From JADJPO01 sp963724535 (GTDB lineage: Bacteria > Actinomycetota > Actinomycetes > Actinomycetales > Kineosporiaceae), in NCBI GenBank assembly GCA_963724535.1, contig CAVRVD010000023.1:62001-126000 (forward strand): a stretch of DNA of 64,000 nucleotides. Reading direction: 5' to 3'. Below, piece by piece: positions 50,433 through 61,716 of this stretch. Each line of letters starts with the position of its first letter. The stretch's first letter is position 1. A program made the translations under genes and the position numbers. The notes below the pieces were generated by a model that worked only from the letters and a program-made list of their open reading frames with translations, made no database searches and was not told the origin of the DNA.

Positions 50433-50932
50433 AGCTCGTAGCCCCCTTGGGTGCAGACCTTCAGGAACGAGACGACGGTGCCCCGGTCGGCCGACCCGCC
50501 GGCCAGCCCGGCGGCGGCGTCGTGCACGGCCTCGGTCGCCGAGGCACCGGCGGCCGTGACCGCCGTGGCCAGGTGCCGGCTCGGGTCGGCGCCCCCGTCA
50601 ATGGCGCTCATCGCGAACTCGGCCTGGGCGCAGGCGGCCGCTGCCGAGGCGTCCAGGGTCCACGGTTCGCCGATCTCGTTGCGCCTGGTGGAGGCCAAGG
50701 CGGTGGCATCGCGGGTGGTCGGCAGGCTGCTCGGGTCGGGGGCGGCGTCGATCGCCGACGGCTTGGGCGTGGGCGCCGACCGGGTCGAGGCGGTGCCCGG
50801 GCCGGCGGACGAGGCGTCCCCGCCCGGTGGGGTGGCCGAGGACGAACAGCCGGCCAGCGCCAGGACACCGACCAGAACGAGTCCGACGAGGCCGGGACCG
50901 GTCCAGGCGCGGGGGAGTCTCACCTGCTGCAT
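50429..50932 (-). CDS. Small lipoprotein partner of the FN3 protein
   Basis: A 167-residue protein with a lipoprotein signal: WTGPGLVGLVLVGVLALAGCSSS, lipidated Cys near residue 29, then a Ser/Pro/Thr-rich linker. The mature part is short and helical (AAAACAQAEFAMSAIDGGADP, DRGTVVSFLKVCTQGGYEL) with two further cysteines that could form a disulfide. No family is recognised. Its stop overlaps the start of the FN3 protein, so the two are coupled and probably act together at the cell surface. The start ATG at 50932 is the first and fits the signal peptide length. Confidence 0.7.
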   Translation of the reverse strand: MQQVRLPRAWTGPGLVGLVLVGVLALAGCSSSATPPGGDASSAGPGTASTRSAPTPKPSAIDAAPDPSSLPTTRDATALASTRRNEIGEPWTLDASAAAACAQAEFAMSAIDGGADPSRHLATAVTAAGASATEAVHDAAAGLAGGSADRGTVVSFLKVCTQGGYEL

Positions 50933-50997
50933 CTCGGATGCCGAGGGCTACGGGTTGAGCCCTCCGGTGCCGGGCCGCGGCCCGCGGCGTGGCCACC

Positions 50998-51003
50998 TAG
51001 TGT
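50998..51003 (+). promoter_or_regulatory. -10 hexamer for a leaderless sppA transcript
   Basis: TAGTGT is followed by six bases and the sppA ATG at 51010. Confidence 0.6.
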
Positions 51004-51009
51004 GGATGG

Positions 51010-52767
51010 ATGACGACTCCCGCCCGGTCCGTTCTGCGACGGTTTGTGGTGCCCGCCGGCCGCACCGGCCGCTCCGAGCACGTGCTGCTGGAGCTGGACC
51101 TGTCCCGCGGCGTCGGCGAGCACCCCCCGACCTCGCCGCTGGTGGCGCTGCGGTCCTTGCACACCCCCCTGCTGCGCACCCTGGTGGAGCACCTCCGCCG
51201 GGCTGAGTCCGATCGGACTGTGGTGGGGCTGGTCGCCTCGATCGCAGACGCGCGGTTGACCCTGGCCCAGTCGGCCGAGCTGCGCGCGGCGGTCGCCGGG
51301 CTGCGCCGCGCGGGCAAGGCCACGCTGGCCTTCAGCCCGACCTTCGGCGAGCTGTCCCCCGGGACCACCGGCTACCACCTGGCAACGGCCTTCGAGGAGG
51401 TCTGGCTGCAGCCGAGCGGGACCGTGGGCCTGGTCGGTTTCACGGCCGAGGCCGTCTTCCTGCGCGAGGCACTGGACCGGGTGGGCGTCGAGCCCCAGTT
51501 CGGTCAGCGGCACGAGTACAAGAGCGCCGCCGACCTGCTGGTCCGCTCCGGAATGACCGAACCGGTGCGCGAGATGTACCAGCGCCTGGTCACCTCGGCC
51601 ACCGACGTCGTCGTGGCCGACGTCGCCGCGGCCCGGGACCTGCCGGCCGAGTCGGTGCGCCGGGCCCTGGACGAGGCACCGCTGGACGCCGCGGCCGCGC
51701 TGGAGCGGGGCCTGGTCGACCGGGTCGGCTACCGCGACCAGGCCTACGCACAGATCCGCCGCCGGGTCGGCACGGACGTCAGGCTGCGCTACGTCGAGCG
51801 GCACGGGTCCAGCCGGCTCGGCGTCGTCCTGGACCAGGTCCCCGGCACGGCGACCGGCCGTCCGGTGGTCGCCCTGGTACACGCCTGCGGGCCGATCACC
51901 CTGAGCCACTCCGGGAGCCCGGCACCGACCGGCGGGGCCGCGATCCACGCCGACAGCCTTGGGGCGACCCTGCGGGCGGTGGGCCGCGACGAGACGGTCA
52001 AGGCCGTCGTGCTGCGGGTGGACAGCCCGGGCGGCTCCTACGTCGCCTCGGACGCCGTCCGCCGCGAGATCCTCGCCCTGCGTGAGACCGGGCGCCCGGT
52101 GGTCGCCTCGATGGCCTCGGTCGCCGCCTCCGGCGGCTACTTCATCGCGATGCCCTGTGACCGGCTCCTGGCCAGCGCCGGCACGATCACCGGCTCGATC
52201 GGCGTGCTGGCCGGCAAGGCGGTGCTACGCGACGGGCTGGCCCGGCTCGGGATCCACCGGGAGAGCGTCGCCGGTTCGGCGCGGGCGACGATGTTCTCCA
52301 GCAACCGGCCCTTCGACGCCGACGAGCTCGCCGCCCTCGACGCCTGGCTGGACACGGTGTATGCCGACTTCACCACCAAGGCAGCAGCCGACCGGAACCT
52401 GGACGTCGAGCAGTTGCGGGCCGTGGCCCGCGGCAGGGTCTGGACCGGTGCCGATGCCCTGGAACGCGGCCTCGTCGACCAGCTCGGCGGCCTCGCGGAG
52501 GCGATCGACGTGGCCTGCTCGTTGGCCGGCCTGTCCCGCGCGAAGGTGGACGTCCGCCCCCGCCCGAGGCGCAACCCGTTCGCCGCCGTCCTGCCCGCTG
52601 AGAGCTCCGAGGACGTCCGGGCGGCCGGGCCGGTCGAAGGCCCGCCGGCCTGGAGCCGGCTCGCCGCCCGGCTGGCCCAGCTGACCGGGACGCCGGTCAC
52701 CGGGGTGCTCACCCTGCCGCCGGTGCAGCTGCCCGGGCTGCTGGCGCCGGCGTCCGCGCTCTGGTGA
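51010..52767 (+). CDS. sppA: Signal peptide peptidase SppA (S49, double-domain type)
   Basis: SppA degrades released signal peptides in the membrane. The 585-residue protein is of the long, two-domain E. coli type: the catalytic Lys171 lies in RHEYKSAADLLV of the first domain and the nucleophile Ser374 in SVAASGGYFIAMP of the second, after VVLRVDSPGGSYVAS. AGTITGSIGVLAGK and ATMFSSNRPFDADE are further family motifs. A clear N-terminal membrane anchor is not visible, unlike the E. coli enzyme. It converges with otsAB across ten bases. Confidence 0.92.
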   Translation: MTTPARSVLRRFVVPAGRTGRSEHVLLELDLSRGVGEHPPTSPLVALRSLHTPLLRTLVEHLRRAESDRTVVGLVASIADARLTLAQSAELRAAVAGLRRAGKATLAFSPTFGELSPGTTGYHLATAFEEVWLQPSGTVGLVGFTAEAVFLREALDRVGVEPQFGQRHEYKSAADLLVRSGMTEPVREMYQRLVTSATDVVVADVAAARDLPAESVRRALDEAPLDAAAALERGLVDRVGYRDQAYAQIRRRVGTDVRLRYVERHGSSRLGVVLDQVPGTATGRPVVALVHACGPITLSHSGSPAPTGGAAIHADSLGATLRAVGRDETVKAVVLRVDSPGGSYVASDAVRREILALRETGRPVVASMASVAASGGYFIAMPCDRLLASAGTITGSIGVLAGKAVLRDGLARLGIHRESVAGSARATMFSSNRPFDADELAALDAWLDTVYADFTTKAAADRNLDVEQLRAVARGRVWTGADALERGLVDQLGGLAEAIDVACSLAGLSRAKVDVRPRPRRNPFAAVLPAESSEDVRAAGPVEGPPAWSRLAARLAQLTGTPVTGVLTLPPVQLPGLLAPASALW

Positions 52768-52777
52768 GGGGTCCGAC

Positions 52778-55018
<2,241 letters not shown>

Positions 55019-55188
55019 GGGGAGATCACTCCATCCGGCGGGACCGCGTCGGCGCCCGGTGTGGCGCCGACGGGTTACCTCTGCCCTCCGTCCTACCCGC
55101 TCCGGTCACCCATGGCGAGACGAAGCCGTGTCGGGTCCGTCATGTCCCGGCGGCGGGTTCTGGCCCGTCCTGGGTGCTGTGTCGCAGG

Positions 55189-56349
55189 TCAGGCGGTGGT
55201 CTTGTGGCCCGTCTGGACGTCCTCGACGACGTCGACGGGGATCTCGGCCTCGACGTCCTTGGCGCCGATCGAGTGGGTCATCGCCCAGGCGATGGCCAGA
55301 CCGATGACCAGCACGGTGACTCCGACCGCCACCGCGGCGAACGGCTGCGGCAGGTCGGTGAGCTTGAAGAACAGGAAGGCCAGGGTGGCTGTCGCCGGGA
55401 TGGTGATGACCCAGGCGATCACCATCTCGCCGATCACCTTCCAGTTGGCGCCACGACCCGAGGCGGTCCCGGCGCCGACCACAGAGGAGGCGGCGGCGTG
55501 GGTGGTGGAGATCGGGATGCCCATGCCGGTGGCGCCGAAGATCGCGGTGGTGGCGCCGATGTTGGCGGCCACACCGGTCCGGGCGTTCAGGCTGGTGATC
55601 TTCAAGCCCATCGTCTCGATGATCCGCCAGCCGCCCCAGACGGTACCGAGGGCGATCGCAGAGTAAGCGCTGAGGGCCACCCATTGGGGCACCGGGAAGT
55701 CCGTGGACCCGGCCTCGGCGTTCAGGTAGCCGGCGCCGGCCAGCAGCGCGGCGATCACACCCATGGTCTTCTGGGCGTCGTTGGCGCCGTGCCCGAACGA
55801 GACGGCGGCTGCGGAGATGATCTGCAGACCCTTGAACTCCTTGGCGTTGTCGCCCCAGCCGGTGAGCTTCTGCACGCCGGAGACGATGACCGCCCCCAGG
55901 GCGGCGATGGTGAAGGCCACCAGCGGGGAGAGCACAATGGCGAAGGCGACCTTACGCACCGCGGACCAGGTGATCGCGTCCAGGCCGCCCGCGGCCAGAC
56001 CCGCGCCGACCAGACCGCCGATGATCGCGTGGCTGGACGACGACGGCATCCCGATGAACCAGGTGAGGTAGTTCCACACCAGGGCCGCGAGCAGGCCCCC
56101 GAAGATCACCGCCACCGTCACCTGATCGGGTTTCACCGTCTTGGCGACGGTGTTGGCGACCGCCGTGCCCACGAAGAAGTAGGCCAGGAAGTTGAACGTT
56201 GCGGAGAACCAGACCGCCACTCGGGCGGGCATGGCCTTCGTCGCCACGACGGTCGCGATCGAGTTCGCGGCGTCGTGGAATCCGTTGGAGAAATCGAACA
56301 GCAGCGCCAACGCCACGACCGCGATCACGGTCATCAGCAACAGGTCCAT
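55189..56349 (-). CDS. pit: Low-affinity inorganic phosphate transporter, Pit family
   Basis: A 386-residue membrane protein with about ten spans that imports phosphate (as metal-phosphate) with protons. The duplicated Pit signature is clear: DFSNGFHDAANSIATVVATKAM near residue 20 and AVSFGHGANDAQKTMGVIAALL near residue 215, with SSSHAIIGGLVGAG and STTHAAASSVVGAG motifs. I start at ATG 56349 (MDLLLMTVIAV), preceded by AAGGAGCT; the longer frame to 56430 adds a non-membrane leader. GTTCA-type repeats 164-196 bases upstream suggest control by RegX3. A DUF47 partner (Pit accessory PhoU-like) is not adjacent. Confidence 0.94.
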   Translation of the reverse strand: MDLLLMTVIAVVALALLFDFSNGFHDAANSIATVVATKAMPARVAVWFSATFNFLAYFFVGTAVANTVAKTVKPDQVTVAVIFGGLLAALVWNYLTWFIGMPSSSSHAIIGGLVGAGLAAGGLDAITWSAVRKVAFAIVLSPLVAFTIAALGAVIVSGVQKLTGWGDNAKEFKGLQIISAAAVSFGHGANDAQKTMGVIAALLAGAGYLNAEAGSTDFPVPQWVALSAYSAIALGTVWGGWRIIETMGLKITSLNARTGVAANIGATTAIFGATGMGIPISTTHAAASSVVGAGTASGRGANWKVIGEMVIAWVITIPATATLAFLFFKLTDLPQPFAAVAVGVTVLVIGLAIAWAMTHSIGAKDVEAEIPVDVVEDVQTGHKTTA

Positions 56350-56512
56350 GGGTAGCTCCTTCTCGCGTCCGTCGCGGACAGGATGGCAGCCGCATTGACC
56401 TGCAGGAACGGGACCTTGAGGCCCGTTCACCGCGCATTCGCGCGGCGTTTAGACTCACGAGGTGGCCGTGACCTGCAGGTGTTTCATGTCGGACCGGTTT
56501 CATTAGAGTCGG

Positions 56513-56545
56513 GTTCAACAAAAGTTCATGTAGCGTTCAACTGTC
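56513..56545. promoter_or_regulatory. Triple 11-bp GTTCA direct repeat, PHO-box-like, upstream of pit
   Basis: GTTCAACAAAA, GTTCATGTAGC and GTTCAACTGTC follow each other in strict 11-base phase. The phase and core match the PHO-box pattern recognised by PhoP/RegX3. The repeats read on the plus strand while pit is on the minus strand, and they are 164-196 bases from its start, so binding would be from a distance or in reverse orientation. Confidence 0.65.
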
Positions 56546-56575
56546 CGCGCTCCGGCCGGGGTGACCATCGCCTGG

Positions 56576-57754
56576 TCAGCCGAGGTACCGCTCCAGCCGG
56601 TCGACGGCCTCGTCCACCTCGGCCGTGGAGCCGGCGAAGCTGAGCCGGACGAACCGGTTCCCGGCCCGGGTGTCGAAGTCCACCCCGGGGGTGAGCGCCA
56701 CTCCGGTGTCGGCCAGCACGGCCGCGCACCAGGCGAGTGAGTCGTCGGTCAGCTCCGACAGGTCGGCATAGGCGTAGAACGCGCCGTCGGCCGGGGCCAG
56801 ATGGTCGATGCCCAGCTCCGGCAGCCGGCGCAGCAGCAACGCCCGGTTCTCGGCGTACCGCGCCACGTGCCCGTCCAGCTCGGCAATGGATTCGGGGGAG
56901 AACGCCGCGACGGCGGGCACCTGGGCCACGGCCGGTGGGCAGATGGTGAGGTTGCCGACCAGCAGCTCGACCGGACGGCGCAGCGGCACGGGCAGCAGCA
57001 ACCAGCCCAGGCGCCACCCCGTCATCGAGAAGTACTTGCTGAACGACCCGACGACGACCGACTCGCGCCCGAACTGCCAGGCGCTGGCACACCGCGCCCC
57101 ATAGGTGATCCCGTGGTAGATCTCGTCGCTGATCAGCAGGGTGCCGTGCGCTGCGCACCACTGCGCGAGCGAGGCCAGCTCCGCGGTGTCGATCACGGTG
57201 CCGGTCGGGTTGGCGGGGCTGGCGATGATCAGTCCGGCCGGCGGCTGCGGCAAGGCATCGAGCATCGCCACCGTCGGCTGGAACCTGGTGGCATCGGCGC
57301 AGTCGAGCTCCAGTACCCGGCAACCGAGGGCCTGCAGGGTGTTGCGGTAGGCGGGGTAGCCCGGACGGGTCATCGCCACGGTGTCGCCGGCCTCGAACGC
57401 GGCCAGGAAGACGGCGGTGAACCCGCCCGAGGAACCGGTGGTGATCACCACGTCATCGGCCCCGACCTGGAGGTGGTACCGATCGCGGTAGTACCGCGCG
57501 ATCGCCTCGCGCAGCGCGAGGATCCCGGTCGCCTCGGTGTAGCCCAGGGGTGCGGCGAGCAGCGCCGACCGGGCCGCCTCCAGGACCGGCCGCGGCGCGG
57601 ACGTCGACGGCTGCCCCGCGCACAGGGAGATGACGTCGCCGTGGCTGTCTGCGCGTCGGGCGGCAGCCTTGAGCACCTCCATCACGTGGAACGGCTCGAC
57701 GGCTCCGCGGCGCGACACCCTCGTCCGATGACCGGTGCCGCTGGTCAGGCCCAT
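56576..57754 (-). CDS. Class I/II PLP aminotransferase
   Basis: A 392-residue fold-type I aminotransferase. Conserved parts: ISLCAGQPS, LGYTEATGILALREAIARYY, TTGSSGGFTAVFLAAF, SPANPTGTVI (Asn), ISDEIYHGITYG (Asp), PLP lysine in SFSKYFSMTGWRLGWLL and the carboxylate Arg in NRFVRLSFAGS. It is close to the aspartate/aromatic aminotransferase subfamily I-gamma, but the substrate cannot be decided. It follows, by 54 bases on the same strand, a 3-dehydroshikimate dehydratase fusion, so a role in aromatic or amino acid catabolism is possible. The GTG/ATG start at 57754 fits the family length. Confidence 0.88.
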   Translation of the reverse strand: MGLTSGTGHRTRVSRRGAVEPFHVMEVLKAAARRADSHGDVISLCAGQPSTSAPRPVLEAARSALLAAPLGYTEATGILALREAIARYYRDRYHLQVGADDVVITTGSSGGFTAVFLAAFEAGDTVAMTRPGYPAYRNTLQALGCRVLELDCADATRFQPTVAMLDALPQPPAGLIIASPANPTGTVIDTAELASLAQWCAAHGTLLISDEIYHGITYGARCASAWQFGRESVVVGSFSKYFSMTGWRLGWLLLPVPLRRPVELLVGNLTICPPAVAQVPAVAAFSPESIAELDGHVARYAENRALLLRRLPELGIDHLAPADGAFYAYADLSELTDDSLAWCAAVLADTGVALTPGVDFDTRAGNRFVRLSFAGSTAEVDEAVDRLERYLG

Positions 57755-57808
57755 CGGCCCAGCCTGCCATGAGCGGCGCCGGCGACGCCGTCCCGTGCGG
57801 CTGGCGAA

Positions 57809-59644
57809 TCAGCCGCCGTGTCGCTGACGGTGATGCGCTGCGATGTGCAGCGAGGCGTTGGCTGCTCCGTACCCGTCATACCCACCCAGGCGCTGGACGA
57901 CCTCGAAGAACACCCGTGAGCCGATCACCTGGGTGAACAGGTGCAGCAGCTCTCCGCCGCCGTCAGTGTCGTAGAGGAGCCGGTTGCGGCGTAACCGGTC
58001 GACTTGGCCGTGGTCCAGGTCGTAGCGCGCGGCCAGATCGTCGTAGTAGTTGTCCGGGACGGCGATGAGCGGTACGTGGCGCTCGATCAGCAGCTGCGCC
58101 GTCCGCTCGATGTCGTCGGTGCCGAACGCGACGTGCTGCGGACCGCGCAGACCGGGCATCCAGCCCCCGCGGCGTACCAGCGACGTGCTGAGCGGGATCC
58201 GGACGGCGCCGTCCGCGCTGCGCATCGCCCGGCCCCGCAGCAGACCGAACGGCGCTGCGTACTCGACCAGGTCCTGGGCCTGCAGCCCGACCACCCGGGC
58301 GTAGAACTGCCGCGCCTCGTCGAAGGAGTCGAACGGCTGGGTCATCGCCACATGGTCGACATGGGTCAGCCCGATCGGCCCGGGACCGGCCGTGGTGGCC
58401 GAGGTGATCGGCTCGAACTCGTTCTGCCAGGAGGTGGCGGAACAGAAGTAGATGCGGGTGCTGTCCGGGGCGACGAGGCCGGGCAGCCCCGCGGCCACCG
58501 GCTCGGGGGTCAGCGCGGCGGCGGCGTGCAGCTGGGCGGCCCGCTCGATGCTGCGCTCGGCGTCGGCGGTGACCAGGCCCAGTCCGGCCACCTGGCCGCG
58601 GCCCGGCACCCGGGGATCGGCGTCCTCGGTGCTGACCAGGAGGTCGACGTCGCCCTGGCGCCAGAGGGTGAGGTCCTGCTTGGCGTGCCGGGCGACACCG
58701 GTGAAGCCCAGCCCGGACAGAACCGACGACATCGCGTCGAGGGAGTGGGCGTCGACACCCAGCTCGCAGAAGGCGAAGCCGGTGACCTGCGACGGTGGCG
58801 GCGGAGCGGCCAGCCGGGGATAGACCTCGGCCGGCAGACCACCGGTGTGCGAGAGGTCCTCCTGCAGGGCCAGCAGCGACCGGTGGGCGTCGACCGCGGT
58901 CGGCTGCGGGTCGGCCTGGCGGAAGACGTCGTTGAACACCTCCAGCGACAGCGGGCCGTCGTAGCCCGTGGCCAACACCGTGGCGACCAGGTCGACCAGG
59001 TCGAAGGCCCCCTGGCCGGGGTAGAGCCGGTGGTGGCGGCTCCAGGCCAGTACCCCCAGGTCGAGCGTGGGGGCGTCGGACAGCTGGAGGAAGAACAACC
59101 TGCCGGGGTCGATGTCGGCGATGGCAGTGGTGTCGCTGCCCCGGGCGAGGATGTGGAAGCTGTCCAGGCACACTCCCAGCGCCGGGTGGTCGGCACGGCG
59201 GACCAGCTCCCAGCTGTGCTGCCAGGTGTTGACGTGCCGCCCCCAGGCGAGCGCCTCGTAGGCCACCCGGACGCCGTGCTCGGCCGCTCGCGCGGCCAGG
59301 ACATGCAGCTGTTCGGCAGCCAGATCGTCGTCGTCGATCGCCTCCGGCGAGACCGACGAGCAAACCAGCACCAGGTCGCAGCCGAGCCCGCGCGCCACCT
59401 CGAACTTGCGTTCGGCGCGCCGCAGGTTGGCCGAGAATGTCTGCGCTGGAACGGCTTCGATGTCGCGCAACGGCTGGTACAGCTCGATCCGCAGGCCGAG
59501 GTCGGCGCAGACCTGCCGAATCTGGGCCGGGGAGTCAGGCGAGGCGATGAGGTCGGGTTCGAAGATCTCGACCCCGTCGAAGCCGGCGGCCGCGATCACC
59601 GGCAGCTTCATCTCCAGGGTGCCGGCCAGACAGACCGTCGCCAT
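57809..59644 (-). CDS. 3-dehydroshikimate dehydratase/VOC fusion (QuiC-like)
   Basis: A 611-residue two-domain enzyme. Residues 1-280 are a TIM-barrel sugar-phosphate isomerase-like dehydratase with metal ligands in VAYEALAWGRHVNTW (Glu), LGVCLDSFHIL (Asp), FFLQLSDAP (Gln) and LSLEVFNDVFR (Glu). This pattern fits 3-dehydroshikimate dehydratase, which makes protocatechuate from 3-dehydroshikimate. The C-terminal 300 residues are a vicinal oxygen chelate (4-hydroxyphenylpyruvate dioxygenase-like) region with THVDHVAM, GPQHVAFGTDDI and SRVFFEVVQRLGGY as metal ligands. Such fusions occur in quinate/shikimate catabolism (QuiC1). Protocatechuate-degrading genes are not in the window. Confidence 0.85.
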   Translation of the reverse strand: MATVCLAGTLEMKLPVIAAAGFDGVEIFEPDLIASPDSPAQIRQVCADLGLRIELYQPLRDIEAVPAQTFSANLRRAERKFEVARGLGCDLVLVCSSVSPEAIDDDDLAAEQLHVLAARAAEHGVRVAYEALAWGRHVNTWQHSWELVRRADHPALGVCLDSFHILARGSDTTAIADIDPGRLFFLQLSDAPTLDLGVLAWSRHHRLYPGQGAFDLVDLVATVLATGYDGPLSLEVFNDVFRQADPQPTAVDAHRSLLALQEDLSHTGGLPAEVYPRLAAPPPPSQVTGFAFCELGVDAHSLDAMSSVLSGLGFTGVARHAKQDLTLWRQGDVDLLVSTEDADPRVPGRGQVAGLGLVTADAERSIERAAQLHAAAALTPEPVAAGLPGLVAPDSTRIYFCSATSWQNEFEPITSATTAGPGPIGLTHVDHVAMTQPFDSFDEARQFYARVVGLQAQDLVEYAAPFGLLRGRAMRSADGAVRIPLSTSLVRRGGWMPGLRGPQHVAFGTDDIERTAQLLIERHVPLIAVPDNYYDDLAARYDLDHGQVDRLRRNRLLYDTDGGGELLHLFTQVIGSRVFFEVVQRLGGYDGYGAANASLHIAAHHRQRHGG

Positions 59645-59764
59645 CGAGGTCCGGTAGGGCAGCGGGTGCTCGGTCGCGGGGCTCGTGGCAATCCTCCCTC
59701 GATGGGCGCTCCGGCGCAGAGTTCACCATAACGTCCGGCGCGCCACGGCCGGGCCCACTGGGCT

Positions 59765-60901
59765 TCAGGCCTGCGGGTAGGCGGTGGCCTCGGTGGCCTT
59801 GGCGGTCAGCCAGACCTGCTGCCCGACGTCGAGACGCAGCTCGGCCAGGGCCGCCGGGGTGATGTCGACGAGGGCGTCGGGACGACCTCGGATGGCCAGC
59901 CGCACCCGGTCGGCGAGCAGCTCGATGCTGTCCACGTGCCCTGACCAGACGTTGCGCACCGACGAGGCGTCCGGACGGTGGTCGAACACGGCGATCGCGC
60001 TGGGTGCCAGCCGGACCAGCACCCGCTGGCCGGGTCGGGGGGCCGGCGTCGCCCGAACCGGGAACGCGTCGTCGGAGTCGGCATCCGGGTCCGCGCCGGC
60101 CGCGAACAGCGTTCCACCCGAGTCGATCTCGACCCGACCTGACCTCGTGTCGACCAGCCGGCCGGGGTACAGGTTCAAGCCCACCAAACGGGCCACATAC
60201 TGGGTGGCGGGACGGCGGGCCACGTCGCCCGGGCTGCCCTGCTGGACGACCCGACCGGCTTCGAGCACCACGAGCCGATCAGCCAGCACCATCGCCTCCA
60301 CCGGGTCGTGGGTGACCAGGACGCTGGGGCCGCCGAAGCCGGTCAGGTAGCGGCGCAGCTCGGCGCGCACCTGGGTGCGGGTCCGCGCGTCGAGCGCAGC
60401 CAGCGGTTCGTCGAGCAGGAGCAGCTGCGGGTCACCGGCCAGCGCCCTGGCCAGAGCCACCCGCTGCGCCTGGCCACCGGACAGCCCCCCGGGACGACGC
60501 CCGGCCAGGTCGACCAGGTCGAACCGGTCCAGCTCGCGGGCCGCCCGGGCCCGGGCCTGCCGACGGGAGGCACCTCGCGCCCGGGGGGCGAAGCCGACGT
60601 TGTCGAGCACGGTCAGGTGTGGGAACAGCCGGTAGTCCTGGAAGACCACGCCGAGCCGACGCTGCTGCGTGGCGAGCTCGACGCGCCGTCCGGCCCCGGG
60701 CTCGACATCGGCCCAGACCGTGCCGGCCACGGTGACCCGACCCCGGCGGACCGGGACCAACCCGGCCAGCGAGCGCAGCAGGGTCGACTTGCCGGCGCCG
60801 TTCGGGCCGATCACGCCCAGGACCTGTCCGGGTGCGGCCTCGACGTCGGCATGCAGATCGAAGCCGGCGCGCACGACGTGTAACTCGGCGCGCAGGCTCA
60901 T
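59765..60901 (-). CDS. modC: Molybdate ABC transporter ATPase ModC
   Basis: The ATP-hydrolysing subunit of the molybdate importer. The 378 residues have Walker A GPNGAGKST near residue 37, FQDYRLFPHLTVLDNV (Q-loop), signature LSGGQAQR, Walker B LLLLDEPLAALD and His in LVTHDPVEAM. A C-terminal TOBE domain (SVRNVWSGHVDSIELLADRVRLAI onwards) binds oxyanion and is typical of ModC rather than other importers. The start at ATG 60901 overlaps the modB stop (ATGA). It is the last gene of the mod operon. Confidence 0.92.
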   Translation of the reverse strand: MSLRAELHVVRAGFDLHADVEAAPGQVLGVIGPNGAGKSTLLRSLAGLVPVRRGRVTVAGTVWADVEPGAGRRVELATQQRRLGVVFQDYRLFPHLTVLDNVGFAPRARGASRRQARARAARELDRFDLVDLAGRRPGGLSGGQAQRVALARALAGDPQLLLLDEPLAALDARTRTQVRAELRRYLTGFGGPSVLVTHDPVEAMVLADRLVVLEAGRVVQQGSPGDVARRPATQYVARLVGLNLYPGRLVDTRSGRVEIDSGGTLFAAGADPDADSDDAFPVRATPAPRPGQRVLVRLAPSAIAVFDHRPDASSVRNVWSGHVDSIELLADRVRLAIRGRPDALVDITPAALAELRLDVGQQVWLTAKATEATAYPQA

Positions 60902-61716
60902 CGCGAGCCGCCCGGGCGCAGCCAATCCTCGCGCAGCCCGGCCAGGGCCAGCACACTCACCGCGAGCAGGACCAGGCTCAGCGCCACCGCGGCGTCCGGG
61001 TCGGTCTGGAAGGCCCGGTAGACCGCGAGTGGCATGGTCGTGGTGACCCCGGGCAGGTTGCCGGCGAAGGTGATCGTCGCGCCGAACTCACCGAGGGCCC
61101 GCGCCCAGCACAAGACCGCGCCGGACAGCAGGCTCGGGGCGATCAGCGGCAGGGTGACCCGCCGCAGGGTGGCCAACCGTCGGCTGCCCAGGGTGGCCGC
61201 GGCCTCCTCGAGGCCCCGGTCGGCGGTGCGGAAGGCACCTTCGACGGCGACCACCAGGAACGGCATCGCCACGAAGGTCTGGGCCAGCACCACGGCGAGG
61301 GTGGTGAACGGGATCGTGACGCCGAACCAGGTCTCGAGCTGGCGCCCAAGCAGGCCGCGCCGACCGAAGGCGAGCAGCAGGGCGACCCCGCCGACCACCG
61401 GGGGCAGCACCAGCGGCACGGTGACCAGGGCGCGCAACACCGGCACGCCCCGGTGGCCGGAACGGGCCAGCACCCAGGCCAGCGGAACTCCGAGCAGCGT
61501 GGCCAGACCTGTTGCGGCCGAGGCGGTCAGCACCGACAGCCGCAGTGCGGTGAGGGCGTCGGGATCGGAGAGCAGGGTGGGCAACCGCGACCACGGGGCC
61601 CGCAACAGGACGGCGACCAGGGGAAGCACGAGGAAGGCCACCGCGGCGCCGGCCGGCAGGGCGAGCGGCCACGGGGTGCGCTCGGGGCCCTGCGGGAACG
61701 GGCCGGTCCTGGTCAC
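60898..61716 (-). CDS. modB: Molybdate ABC transporter permease ModB
   Basis: A 272-residue inner-membrane permease with about six spans. The cytoplasmic EAA loop is EEAAATLGSRRLATLRRVTLPLIAPS, followed by ALGEFGATITFAGNLPG, the pattern of ModB/CysT-type permeases. The GTG at 61716 overlaps the modA stop (GTGA), giving translational coupling; the longer open frame runs back through modA and is rejected. It pairs with ModC to import molybdate or tungstate delivered by ModA. Confidence 0.92.
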   Translation of the reverse strand: MTRTGPFPQGPERTPWPLALPAGAAVAFLVLPLVAVLLRAPWSRLPTLLSDPDALTALRLSVLTASAATGLATLLGVPLAWVLARSGHRGVPVLRALVTVPLVLPPVVGGVALLLAFGRRGLLGRQLETWFGVTIPFTTLAVVLAQTFVAMPFLVVAVEGAFRTADRGLEEAAATLGSRRLATLRRVTLPLIAPSLLSGAVLCWARALGEFGATITFAGNLPGVTTTMPLAVYRAFQTDPDAAVALSLVLLAVSVLALAGLREDWLRPGGSR

